7,497 nucleotides of DNA from Sphingomonadaceae bacterium (GCA_947442095.1 CANEVG010000169.1:1-7497), one strand, 5' to 3'. Shown: positions 1 to 6,520, counted from the first letter of the stretch. The notes: generated from the letters alone by a model not told the origin. Made by a program: numbers and translations.

Positions 1-1
1 C

Positions 2-412
2 TACGTGACCAAGCCCTTCCACCGCGAAGAGCTGATTGCCCGTATCCACGCTGTGGTGCGCCGTTCGAAGGGCCATTCGCAGTCGGTTATCCGCACTGGC
101 AAGCTTTCGGTCAATCTCGATGCCAAGACAGTCGAGGTCGACAGCGCCCGCGTTCACCTGACGGGCAAGGAATACGCGATGCTTGAGCTGCTTTCGCTGC
201 GCAAGGGCACTACGCTGACCAAGGAAATGTTCCTCAACCATCTCTATGGCGGCATGGATGAGCCTGAACTCAAGATCATCGACGTGTTCATCTGCAAGCT
301 GCGCAAGAAGCTCGCGCATGCCTGCGGCGGGGAAAATTATATCGAAACCGTCTGGGGCCGCGGCTATGTGCTGCGCGATCCGGACGACAAGCTTGATGTC
401 GAAGCTGCCTGA
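2..412 (+). CDS. ctrA: Cell-cycle response regulator CtrA (3' part)
   Basis: This is the C-terminal part of CtrA, the OmpR/PhoB-family master regulator of alphaproteobacteria, which binds TTAA-N7-TTAAC boxes. The gene runs in from the left; the first complete codon is at position 2, and the GTG at 5 is an internal valine, not a start. The visible protein begins at the end of the receiver domain with Y-V-T-K-P-F, whose lysine is the conserved receiver lysine. A linker (VVRRSKGHSQSVI) and the whole winged-helix DNA-binding domain follow. Stretches essentially identical to Caulobacter CtrA as I remember it include HLTGKEY, MLELLSLRKGTTLTKEMFL, NHLYGGMDEPELKIIDVFIC, KLRKKL and ETVWGRGYVLRDP. The tail (DDKLDVEAA) is short and variable, as usual. 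The phospho-acceptor aspartate and the promoter lie outside the window. A strong hairpin follows about 60 nt after the stop, so ctrA probably ends its own transcript. Confidence 0.96.
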   Translation, partial: YVTKPFHREELIARIHAVVRRSKGHSQSVIRTGKLSVNLDAKTVEVDSARVHLTGKEYAMLELLSLRKGTTLTKEMFLNHLYGGMDEPELKIIDVFICKLRKKLAHACGGENYIETVWGRGYVLRDPDDKLDVEAA

Positions 413-469
413 CCTGGGCGGACAGACCTAAGCTGGCAGATCTTCACACCACACCGATTACCCCTCCGT

Positions 470-499
470 AAACGGCTCGCCAGCGCTGGCGGGCCGTTT
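470..499 (+). terminator. Rho-independent terminator after ctrA
   Basis: The two 15-nt arms, 470-484 (AAACGGCTCGCCAGC) and 485-499 (GCTGGCGGGCCGTTT), are complementary except for one T:G wobble. They can form a stem of about 13 bp with a GCGC loop. The base of the stem ends in AAAC/GTTT, and only a short T-rich run (GTTTGCGTTG) follows, so the U tract is weak. Its position, 58 nt after the ctrA stop and before the receptor gene, fits a ctrA terminator. Confidence 0.8.
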
Positions 500-502
500 G
501 CG

Positions 503-535
503 TTGCGTCGCCAATGTTCTGCTTATAAGAATAAG
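503..535 (+). promoter_or_regulatory. Possible promoter/operator of the receptor gene
   Basis: This is the only AT-richer stretch between the ctrA terminator and the receptor start. It holds TTGCGT (503-508) and TATAAG (524-529) with a 15-nt spacer, which is short for a sigma-70 promoter. An imperfect inverted repeat, CTTAT (522-526) and ATAAG (531-535), overlaps the -10-like element and could be an operator. Receptors of this class are often controlled by iron regulators, but the site is not a recognisable Fur or Irr box. Confidence 0.25.
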
Positions 536-571
536 TGACGTTCGAACCTGCAAGGAAAGCCGCGCCCGTCA

Positions 572-2896
572 ATGGCCCGCAAAGCGCTTAGTGCCACCTA
601 CCTTTGTGCATCTGCCACGGCATTGGCCTGCAGCGCTGCCGCTCCGCTTTGGGCGCAATCCGATGGTGCCACCGCTATCATCGTCACCGCGCCCGGCGCG
701 GGCGTGGATAGCGATGATGCACTGGGTCTTTCCCGCTCGGACATCGGCCGCAGCGGGCGGCCCGATCTGATCGGGGCGCTGGCGCGGCAGCTGCCGGGCG
801 TGACCTTGCAGGACGCGCAGGGCAATCCGTGGCAGCCGATTGTGGTCTACCGGGGGCAGACCGCTTCGGGCGCACAGGGCCAGTCGCAGGGTCTTGCAGC
901 CTATCTTGATGGCGCGCGCTTCAATTTGCCGTTCGGCGATACGGTTTCCCTCGATCTTATCCCCGATGCCGCACTGCGCACCGTGCAGCTGCTCGATTCC
1001 AGCCCGGTTTATGGCCTCAACGCGCTGGGCGGCGCGCTCGTGCTCGAAACCGCAACCGGGCGCAGCGATCCCGGCGTGACCGCCGCGTCCTCAGCAGGCG
1101 CGTTCAGCGCGGGCGAGATCAGCGTGGCAGGCGGCGGAGCGGCTGGCCGGTGGAGCGCGTTCGGCGCGGTGCAGCTGCGCGGCGAACGCGGTTGGCGCGA
1201 TTTCAGTTCCTCGCGCCTTGCCAGCGGCTATGCCGACGTCGGGTATGACGGCAGCCGTGCCGGGCTGCACGCCAAGCTCTTCCTCGCCAGTACCGGGCTT
1301 ACCGGGAACGGTGTGTCTCCGGTCGAGCTGCTTGCCGTGCGGCGCAGCGCCGTGTTCACCCATCCCGATCGCACTGAAAACCGTTTCGCCCGTTTCAGCC
1401 TGCATCCCTGGGCCGATCTCTCCCCGCAAACGCGACTGCAGGCTTCGCTTTATGGTCAATGGCAGCGCAGCCGTGCGCTGAACGGGGATGCCGCCGATAT
1501 CGAACCGTGCGAGGACGAGCCCAGCCTGCTCTGTCTGGAGACTGAGGAAGAGGGCGAGGAGGAATCGGAAACCCTGACCGACCGGCTGGGCCTGCCCATC
1601 GCGGCGCAGCCCGGCGATCCGGTCTATGCCGTGCTCAATCGCGGCAACTTGCGCTCGCGGGCGTTCGGCCTGCTGGCCCAGATCACCGATCGCCGGGCGC
1701 TATTCGGCGGGACAAACGTGCTCACCGTGGGTACCAGCCTTGACGCCGGGCGCAGCGATTTCGCGGCCTCGACCCAGCTTGGCCGGCTGGGGCCGACGCG
1801 CGGTGTAACGGCTTTCGGGCCGGAGATCGCGCAGGCAGACAATGCGATCAGTCCGGTCTCGGTCGTCACCCGCAATGTCTATGCCGGGTTCTTTGCGTCC
1901 GAAACGCTGCCGCTGGGGCCGCGCCTGAAGATCGAAGCGGGCCTGCGCTACAACTATGCCTACATCCGGCTCGACGACCAGTTGGGCGATGCACTCAATG
2001 GGCGGCACACTTTCACGCGGCTCAATCCGGGCATCGAGGTCGATTGGCAAGCCTTGTCGGGCCTGTCGCTGCGCGCAGGCTATGCTGAAACCAACCGCGC
2101 GCCCACGCCGGCGGAACTGTCTTGCGCCGATCCCGAGGCGCCCTGCAGCCTCGCCAACTTCTTCGTGGCCGATCCGCCGCTGCGGCAAGTGGTCGCGCGG
2201 ACCTATGAATTGGGCGCAGCTGGCCGCTGGCAAAGATCGGGGTGGACTGCCAGTTGGCTGCTGTCCGCTTACCGCGCAGACACCCGTGACGAGATCCGCC
2301 GGGTCGCCTCGGGCGTGCGCGGCCGGGCCTATTTCGCCAATCTGGGTGATATGCGGCGGCAGGGCATCGAACTCTCGCTCACGGCAGAGCGCAAAGGCCT
2401 GCGCGTCGCGGCAACCTATGCCTTCACCGATGCGACCAGCCGGTCTGCCGTCACGATCGCCAGCCATGGCAATCCGGCCGAAGCAAACGACGGCACGATC
2501 ACCGTCCAGCCGGGCGACCGGCTTCCGGGCGTGCCGCGCCATTCGGCCAATCTCAATGTGGACTACGAGACGCGTCTCGGATCGTGGCGGCGTCTGCGTC
2601 TGGGCGCAGGGCTGTCGGGCCAATCCAGCCAGTTTCTGGTAGGCGACGAGAGCAACCAGGCCGCCCCTGTGCCAGGTTTTGTGGTGGCCGATCTGCGCGC
2701 TAGTATCGAGGCTTTGCCGCAGGTTTTCGTGTTCGGCGATGCGCGCAACCTGTTCAATCGCCGCTATGCCAACTTCGGCACGTTCGGCGAGATCGGCGAG
2801 GTGCCGCTGGTCGAGGCGCCGGACGCCAGCAATCCGCGATTCCTTGGCCCGGGCGCGCCGCGCCGCTGGACCATCGGTGTGCGAACAAGCTTCTGA
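572..2896 (+). CDS. TonB-dependent outer-membrane receptor
   Basis: This 774-residue outer-membrane receptor imports a scarce ligand (siderophore, metal complex or similar) using energy from TonB-ExbB-ExbD. Residues 1-28 are a Sec signal peptide (Lys4, hydrophobic core, cleavage near LWA|QS). AIIVTA at 35-40 is a TonB-box-like motif. The plug follows, with LARQLPGV (70-77), QGNPWQP (83-89), QGLAAYLDG (106-114), GDTVSLDLIP (122-131) and YGLNALGGALVLET (147-160). The rest is a beta-barrel ending in the terminal phenylalanine expected for outer-membrane insertion. There is no N-terminal signalling (STN) domain, so it is not a FecA/FpvA-type transducer. Odd features are a very acidic segment (311-333) flanked by C313 and C321, and a second pair, C518/C525, within SCADPEAPC. 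Translation starts at ATG 572; AAGGAAAG at 552-559 is the best, somewhat distant, ribosome-binding site. No sigma factor, periplasmic binding protein or inner-membrane transporter is adjacent, so the substrate cannot be assigned. Confidence 0.94.
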   Translation: MARKALSATYLCASATALACSAAAPLWAQSDGATAIIVTAPGAGVDSDDALGLSRSDIGRSGRPDLIGALARQLPGVTLQDAQGNPWQPIVVYRGQTASGAQGQSQGLAAYLDGARFNLPFGDTVSLDLIPDAALRTVQLLDSSPVYGLNALGGALVLETATGRSDPGVTAASSAGAFSAGEISVAGGGAAGRWSAFGAVQLRGERGWRDFSSSRLASGYADVGYDGSRAGLHAKLFLASTGLTGNGVSPVELLAVRRSAVFTHPDRTENRFARFSLHPWADLSPQTRLQASLYGQWQRSRALNGDAADIEPCEDEPSLLCLETEEEGEEESETLTDRLGLPIAAQPGDPVYAVLNRGNLRSRAFGLLAQITDRRALFGGTNVLTVGTSLDAGRSDFAASTQLGRLGPTRGVTAFGPEIAQADNAISPVSVVTRNVYAGFFASETLPLGPRLKIEAGLRYNYAYIRLDDQLGDALNGRHTFTRLNPGIEVDWQALSGLSLRAGYAETNRAPTPAELSCADPEAPCSLANFFVADPPLRQVVARTYELGAAGRWQRSGWTASWLLSAYRADTRDEIRRVASGVRGRAYFANLGDMRRQGIELSLTAERKGLRVAATYAFTDATSRSAVTIASHGNPAEANDGTITVQPGDRLPGVPRHSANLNVDYETRLGSWRRLRLGAGLSGQSSQFLVGDESNQAAPVPGFVVADLRASIEALPQVFVFGDARNLFNRRYANFGTFGEIGEVPLVEAPDASNPRFLGPGAPRRWTIGVRTSF

Positions 2897-2963
2897 GGCT
2901 GCCGCCCCCCATTGACCCGCCCCTCACCCGCTGCCATCGCGCCCCAAATTCTGGGGAGGCTCC

Positions 2964-3692
2964 ATGACCGCGCACAAGCCGGGTGATCCGCTCACCATCA
3001 ACCGCCTCTATGGCCGTGCCAAGGGCAAGCCGCTGCGCACCGGCCAGCAAGGCTTGATCGATACGCTGCTGCCGCAGATCGCAGTGCCGACGGAAGGGCA
3101 GGTCACGGCGCAGGCGCTGTTTGGCCGTGATTGCCCGCTCCATTTCGAGATTGGCTTCGGCGGCGGTGAGCATATGGCCGGACGCGCCGATATGCTGCCC
3201 GATCACGGCTTCATCGGTGCAGAGCCGTTCCTGAACGGCGTGGCGCAGGCACTGGTCCATGTCGATGGCGGGCGCGGATCGGATGGCACGGCCACCGGGA
3301 TGCCGATCCGCAACGTGCGCATTCACCATGGCGATGCGCTCGAAGTGCTGGCGCGCGTGCCTGATGGCGCGCTCTCGTTCGTCTATCTGCTCCACCCCGA
3401 TCCCTGGCCCAAGGCGCGCCATGCCAAGCGGCGCATGATGAACGACGGGCCAGTCGAGCTGATCGCGCGCAAGCTGCGGCCAGGCGGCGAGTTTCGCTTC
3501 GGCACCGATCACCCCGTCTATCTGCGCCACGCGCTCATGATCATGCGCCGCCACACTGGTTCGTTCGAATGGCCCGCGCAGCAGCCTGCCGATTTCCAGA
3601 AGCGCCCGGGGGGCTGGCCCGAAACCCGCTATGAAGCCAAGGCCCGTGCGCAAGGGCATGAAGTGTGGTACTTTCGCTATCGCCGACTTTGA
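2964..3692 (+). CDS. trmB: tRNA (guanine-N7-)-methyltransferase TrmB
   Basis: TrmB is a SAM-dependent enzyme that makes m7G46 in the variable loop of tRNA. At 242 residues the length is normal for the family. The Rossmann-fold SAM motif is EIGFGGGEH (62-70), and the acidic strand is IGAEPF (84-89). The family signature LLHPDPWPKARHAKRRMM is at 142-159, with the catalytic-site aspartate in PDPW. The GTDH motif is at 180-183, and the C-terminal tRNA-binding block TRYEAKARAQGHEVWYF is at 221-237. A short Gly-rich insertion (about 101-114, DGGRGSDGTATGMP) precedes the strand leading to HHGDALEVL. The ATG at 2964 is chosen because GGGGAGG (2953-2959) lies 4 nt upstream. The gene is 67 nt after the receptor stop on the same strand with no clear terminator between, so read-through is possible. 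The two functions are unrelated. Confidence 0.97.
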   Translation: MTAHKPGDPLTINRLYGRAKGKPLRTGQQGLIDTLLPQIAVPTEGQVTAQALFGRDCPLHFEIGFGGGEHMAGRADMLPDHGFIGAEPFLNGVAQALVHVDGGRGSDGTATGMPIRNVRIHHGDALEVLARVPDGALSFVYLLHPDPWPKARHAKRRMMNDGPVELIARKLRPGGEFRFGTDHPVYLRHALMIMRRHTGSFEWPAQQPADFQKRPGGWPETRYEAKARAQGHEVWYFRYRRL

Positions 3693-3694
3693 AG

Positions 3695-3714
3695 GCCGGG
3701 GCTGAAAGCTTGGC
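3695..3714 (+). terminator. Weak hairpin after trmB
   Basis: GCCGGGGCT (3695-3703) can pair with AGCTTGGC (3707-3714) around a GAA loop, using two G:T wobbles and one bulged G. It starts 3 nt after the trmB stop. No U tract follows directly; a run of five T lies about 23 nt further on (3738-3742). It may slow or end transcription, but it is not a classical terminator. Confidence 0.25.
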
Positions 3715-3747
3715 AGGCCTAATCCATGGTCAGCGGGTTTTTCGCGA

Positions 3748-3772
3748 GTTAACCAGTTAACGTGAACCTAAC
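3748..3772 (+). promoter_or_regulatory. CtrA-box-like site upstream of the unknown gene
   Basis: TTAA (3757-3760), seven bases, then CTAAC (3768-3772) matches the CtrA consensus TTAA-N7-TTAAC at 8 of 9 defined positions. A second TTAAC lies just upstream, inside the pair GTTAAC (3748-3753) and GTTAAC (3756-3761), which are separated by CA. The motif cluster lies 69-93 nt ahead of the start at 3841, in an AT-rich island in otherwise GC-rich DNA. CtrA binding is inferred from the motif only. No clear -35/-10 pair can be assigned. Confidence 0.45.
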
Positions 3773-3840
3773 CATTGAGAGCGTAACCGGCACGCGGCCG
3801 GGCGGAAGTGTTCTGCACGGCATGAAACGGAGCGCAGGTC

Positions 3841-4389
3841 ATGTCGGAAACTGAGACGGCGCAGACCATTCTGTCTGAAATGCGTGAATTTGCGGGTTTT
3901 TCTTCCAGCGAGCAGCGCTATATTCGTCGCAGTCTCGATATCGGACTCAGTCGGCAGGATGCGTTTAGCCGCTGGGCGCGCGGCCCCGCCGAAACGGCCT
4001 CGATCCGCACGCAATACCTGATCTATCTGGATCTCAAGATCCTCCGCAGCCTGCTGCGCGATGAGGGTGCAGGCGGCTGCATCGCCGGGATCGAAGACCT
4101 TGAAAGCGTGATGGGCCCGCTGCTGCGCGTCACCGCCTTCGATCTCGCGCAAGGACGGCTGGATGGCTTCTCTGCCTATCGTTTCCTCTACGAACGCCTG
4201 CTTGGCCCCGAAGTGCGCCAGTGGCTGCCCGCTGCTTTCTGCGGCGCTGCGGCGCTGCCGCATATCCGGCCCGAACGGCGCAAGGGTCTGCTCCAGTCGA
4301 TCAGCGAAGCTGCGGCAACCGCCCCTGGCTGGTCACTTCGTGCTCCGCGGTTCTATCCCGAATTCGTCGAGATGGAAGACGCCGCCTGA
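3841..4389 (+). CDS. Hypothetical protein, unrecognised family
   Basis: I do not recognise this 182-residue protein. It has no signal peptide, membrane segment, Cys motif or catalytic signature that I can name, so it is probably cytosolic. The sequence reads as mainly alpha-helical: an N-terminal part rich in charged and Arg residues (SEQRYIRRSLDIGLSRQDAF, about 23-42), a Leu-rich helix (YLIYLDLKILRSLLRDE, about 58-74), a central segment (LLRVTAFDLAQGRLDGFSAY) and a Pro/aromatic C-terminal stretch ending in an acidic tail. Coding is supported by codon use like that of its neighbours, a GGAG ribosome-binding site (3829-3832) 8 nt before the ATG, and the absence of any better overlapping frame. 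It is probably transcribed alone: a CtrA-box-like site lies upstream and a convergent helicase gene downstream. A cell-cycle-linked role would be inference from that site only. Confidence 0.8.
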   Translation: MSETETAQTILSEMREFAGFSSSEQRYIRRSLDIGLSRQDAFSRWARGPAETASIRTQYLIYLDLKILRSLLRDEGAGGCIAGIEDLESVMGPLLRVTAFDLAQGRLDGFSAYRFLYERLLGPEVRQWLPAAFCGAAALPHIRPERRKGLLQSISEAAATAPGWSLRAPRFYPEFVEMEDAA

Positions 4390-4477
4390 TCGGCTGTTTT
4401 GTAACTCGCAGCAGGCGGATTTCGGCTCTGGACTTCGGCTCAGAAACACAGGGCCTCTTTACTTCACCCGATCAGGC
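4384..4477. repeat. Inverted repeat joining the ends of two convergent genes
   Basis: GCCTGATCGG (4384-4393) and CCGATCAGGC (4468-4477) are perfect 10-bp inverted copies, 74 nt apart. The left arm contains the stop codon of the unknown gene; the right arm lies in the last codons of the helicase gene. A shorter inner pairing (GGCTGT with ACAGGGCC) could extend the structure. The interval also holds a direct repeat, TTCGGCTC, at 4421-4428 and 4434-4441. It may act as a two-way transcription end, but no compact hairpin with a U tract is visible in either direction. Confidence 0.35.
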
Positions 4478-6222
4478 TTCGCCCTCCACGTACCCTTGCG
4501 GTGGGGGCCTTTCACCGCTGGCTTGCCGGGTTCGGCCCGCGCCGGGTGGCGATAGGGCTTGGGCGCCATTGTCGGCTTTTGCACTGGCCGCGCGTTGTCA
4601 CGGCGGCGGCCTTTTGCTTCATCGCGTGGCTTGCCGTCCGACTGCGTGATTTCGAACTCGTCCGCGTCCTCGGCGGTGCGACGCACGGCATCCATGAAGC
4701 GCGCGGCGATCGCGGTAGGCACTTCGAACAGCGTCTCGTCGCCGGTAATGCGGATCGCGCCGATCTCGGTGCGGCTGACATGGCCTCGGCGGCATAGCAG
4801 CGGCAGGATCCAGCGCGGATCGGCATTGTGGTTCCGGCCGATGTTGACGCGGAACCAGGTGCTGGCCTCGAACCCTGCGCGGGGTTCGCGCGGGGCGGGC
4901 GGGCCGGTATCATTGCCGCTCATCAAGTCTTCGGGTTCGGGCAGGCGCGCGCGGTGGATCTGCACGAGCGCGGCGGCGATATCTTCGGCGCTGCGTTCGG
5001 TGAGGAGGCGGGCGGCCAGCGCACGGTCTTCGTCGGTGGCTTCAACCGGTGCGAGCAGCGCGGCCATCATGCGGTCATTGTCGGCAGCGCGGATATCCGC
5101 AGCAGAGGGCGCAGGCACCCACACTGCGGGGATGCGCGCGCCGCGCAGCATAGCCTCCACGCGCTTGCGACGCGGATAAGGCACGATCAGCACGGCGGTG
5201 CCCTTCTTGCCCGCGCGACCGGTGCGGCCCGAACGGTGCTGCAAGGTCTCGGCATCGCGCGGGATCTCGACATGGACGACAAGGCTGAGCGTGGGCAGAT
5301 CGATCCCGCGCGCCGCCACATCGGTCGCGACGCAGACGCGTGCGCGGCGATCGCGCAAGGCTTGGAGCGCAGCGTTGCGCTCGTTCTGGCTGTGCTCGCC
5401 CGACAGGGCGACAACCGCGAAGCCGCGCTCGACCAAGCTGGCGTGGAGGCGGCGGACATTGTCACGCGTGGCGCAGAACAGCATCGCGGTTTCGGCCTCA
5501 TGGAAGCGCAGTAGATTGACCACCGCGTTCTCGATATCGGCTGGGGCGACGGCCATCGCCTGATAGGCGATGTCCCCGTGGCCGCGCTCTTCCGTCACGG
5601 TCGAGATGCGCAGCGCGTTGTTCTGATAACGGCGAGCCAGTGCGACGATCGGCGCGGGCATAGTGGCCGAAAACAGCATGGTGCGGCGGCCGTTCGGGGT
5701 CGCGTCGAGAATGCCTTCAAGGTCCTCGCGAAAGCCCATGTCGAGCATTTCGTCGGCCTCATCCAGCACCGCGACGCGCAGCGCGGTGAGGTTTAAGGCG
5801 CCCCGTTCAAGGTGATCGCGCAGGCGGCCTGGGGTGCCGACGACGATATGCGTGCCGTAGCCGAGTGCGCGGCGTTCGCGCGAGGCGTCCATGCCGCCGA
5901 CACAAGTGGCGATGCGTGCGCCGGTCTTTTCATAGAGCCAGTCGAGTTCGCGGCTGACCTGCAGCGCGAGTTCACGGGTCGGCGCGATCACCAGCGCGAG
6001 AGGCGCGCCGGCAGGCGGCAGGCGGTCTTCGCCGCCCAGCAATTCTGCCGCCATGGCGAGGCCGAAGGCGACGGTCTTGCCCGAGCCGGTCTGCGCCGAG
6101 ACAATCAGATCGCGCCCAGCGGCATTGCTTTCGAGCACGGCGGCCTGAACCGGCGTGGGAGCGGCGTAGCCGCGTTCGGCCACGGCAGCGCCGAGAACGG
6201 GAGGAAGCTGGGAAAAAGGCAT
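4459..6222 (-). CDS. deaD: DEAD-box ATP-dependent RNA helicase, DeaD/CsdA type
   Basis: This 587-residue cytosolic RNA helicase unwinds short RNA duplexes using ATP. Enzymes of this type assist ribosome assembly, mRNA decay and growth in the cold. All core motifs are visible: Q motif (GY..PTPVQ, Q26), Walker A AQTGSGKT (43-50), PTREL (81-85), TPGR (130-133), DEAD (154-157), SAT (185-187), LFCATR (248-253), ATDVAARGID (299-308) and HRSGRTGRAG (329-338). After the core, SAEDIAAALVQIHRARLP (about 411-428) resembles the CsdA dimerisation segment. Residues about 455-525 (WFRVNIGRN...RRGHVSRTEIGAIRI) match the DbpA/CsdA-type RNA-binding domain. A Lys/Arg/Pro-rich tail (about 530-587) completes the DeaD-like plan and argues against RhlE, which has no such domain. 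The ATG at 6222 gives a start just before the Q-motif region. Its ribosome-binding site is weak (AAGCGAG on the minus strand). The structured leader upstream suggests post-transcriptional control. Confidence 0.95.
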   Translation of the reverse strand: MPFSQLPPVLGAAVAERGYAAPTPVQAAVLESNAAGRDLIVSAQTGSGKTVAFGLAMAAELLGGEDRLPPAGAPLALVIAPTRELALQVSRELDWLYEKTGARIATCVGGMDASRERRALGYGTHIVVGTPGRLRDHLERGALNLTALRVAVLDEADEMLDMGFREDLEGILDATPNGRRTMLFSATMPAPIVALARRYQNNALRISTVTEERGHGDIAYQAMAVAPADIENAVVNLLRFHEAETAMLFCATRDNVRRLHASLVERGFAVVALSGEHSQNERNAALQALRDRRARVCVATDVAARGIDLPTLSLVVHVEIPRDAETLQHRSGRTGRAGKKGTAVLIVPYPRRKRVEAMLRGARIPAVWVPAPSAADIRAADNDRMMAALLAPVEATDEDRALAARLLTERSAEDIAAALVQIHRARLPEPEDLMSGNDTGPPAPREPRAGFEASTWFRVNIGRNHNADPRWILPLLCRRGHVSRTEIGAIRITGDETLFEVPTAIAARFMDAVRRTAEDADEFEITQSDGKPRDEAKGRRRDNARPVQKPTMAPKPYRHPARAEPGKPAVKGPHRKGTWRAKPDRVK

Positions 6223-6246
6223 AAGTCTCGCTTGGGGCAGGAAAGG

Positions 6247-6296
6247 CGCCCGGGCATGCGGCGGTGGCCAGACCGGCCACCCCCCGCGCCGGGGCG
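6247..6296 (-). promoter_or_regulatory. Compound GC-rich hairpin in the helicase leader
   Basis: An inner perfect stem, GGTGGCC (6263-6269) with GGCCACC (6275-6281) around a 5-nt loop, sits inside an outer pairing of CGCCCGG (6247-6253) with CCGGGGCG (6289-6296), which has one bulged base. The structure lies 25-74 nt upstream of the helicase start on its transcribed strand. No U tract follows, so it is more likely a stable leader element than a terminator. A control role, for example in cold-inducible translation, is inference from the known behaviour of cold-shock helicase genes. Confidence 0.4.
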
Positions 6297-6332
6297 AATG
6301 GGCTCCCTTAGAGGAAACAAAGCGGTTTGGCT

Positions 6333-6436
6333 TCTCCTGATTGCAGGCGCCGCAGAAGGTAGACCTTGCCTCCTCCGGGCTGCGAACTCCTTAAGACTTG
6401 CTTGATGCGGTGAGGGACGCCCTCGTTAGATTTGCT
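6333..6436 (+). ncRNA. Possible small RNA with anti-Shine-Dalgarno motifs
   Basis: Read on the plus strand, this non-coding stretch holds three pyrimidine motifs complementary to ribosome-binding sites: TCTCCT (6333-6338), CCTCCTCC (6369-6376) and ACTCCTT (6386-6392). The middle one lies in the unpaired side of a hairpin formed by CGCAG (6351-6355) and CTGCG (6380-6384), with an inner stem AAGG/CCTT. A further hairpin, GAGGG-ACG-CCCTC (6412-6424), is followed by a T-rich run (GTTAGATTTGCTT) and could end the transcript. Several alphaproteobacterial sRNAs expose CCUCCUCC-type loops. No promoter is clear. On the minus strand the same stretch would be the distal helicase leader, where the purine-rich motifs have no nearby start codon. 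Confidence 0.25.
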
Positions 6437-6504
6437 TAGTGGCGCGAGAAGACTTTGGGCAAGACATTCGCGGTATTGCAAAGATTGGAATTTACTTTTT
6501 CGCG

Positions 6505-6510
6505 AAAGGA
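6505..6510 (+). promoter_or_regulatory. Ribosome-binding site that fixes the GGDEF-like start
   Basis: AAAGGA lies 10 nt before ATG 6521 and supports that start over the in-frame TTG at 6455, which would add 22 residues and has no comparable site. Its first bases belong to the palindrome TTTCGCGAAA (6498-6507), so the site can be partly hidden in a small hairpin, CTTT (6495-6498) with AAAG (6505-6508). Confidence 0.55.
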
Positions 6511-6520
6511 CTGCCGGCCA

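Noticed and set aside
101..469. CtrA-box search near ctrA and in the 413-469 spacer
   Set aside because: No TTAA-N7-TTAAC match was seen; the ctrA promoter lies outside the window.
1700..2623. 307-codon open frame antisense to the receptor gene
   Set aside because: It lies wholly inside a well-supported receptor, gives an Arg/Gly/Ala-rich protein with no recognisable domain, and is expected from GC-rich codon bias.
2754..3659. 301-codon antisense open frame over the receptor end and trmB
   Set aside because: It spans two confident genes on the other strand and shows no family motif.
572..3692. Receptor and trmB as a functional operon
   Set aside because: They are co-oriented and 67 nt apart, but the functions are unrelated, so shared transcription would not imply a joint role.
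6455..6520. Upstream TTG start extending the GGDEF-like protein by 22 residues
   Set aside because: The ATG at 6521 has AAAGGA 10 nt upstream, whereas the TTG has no good site, and the added residues resemble AT-rich leader rather than protein.
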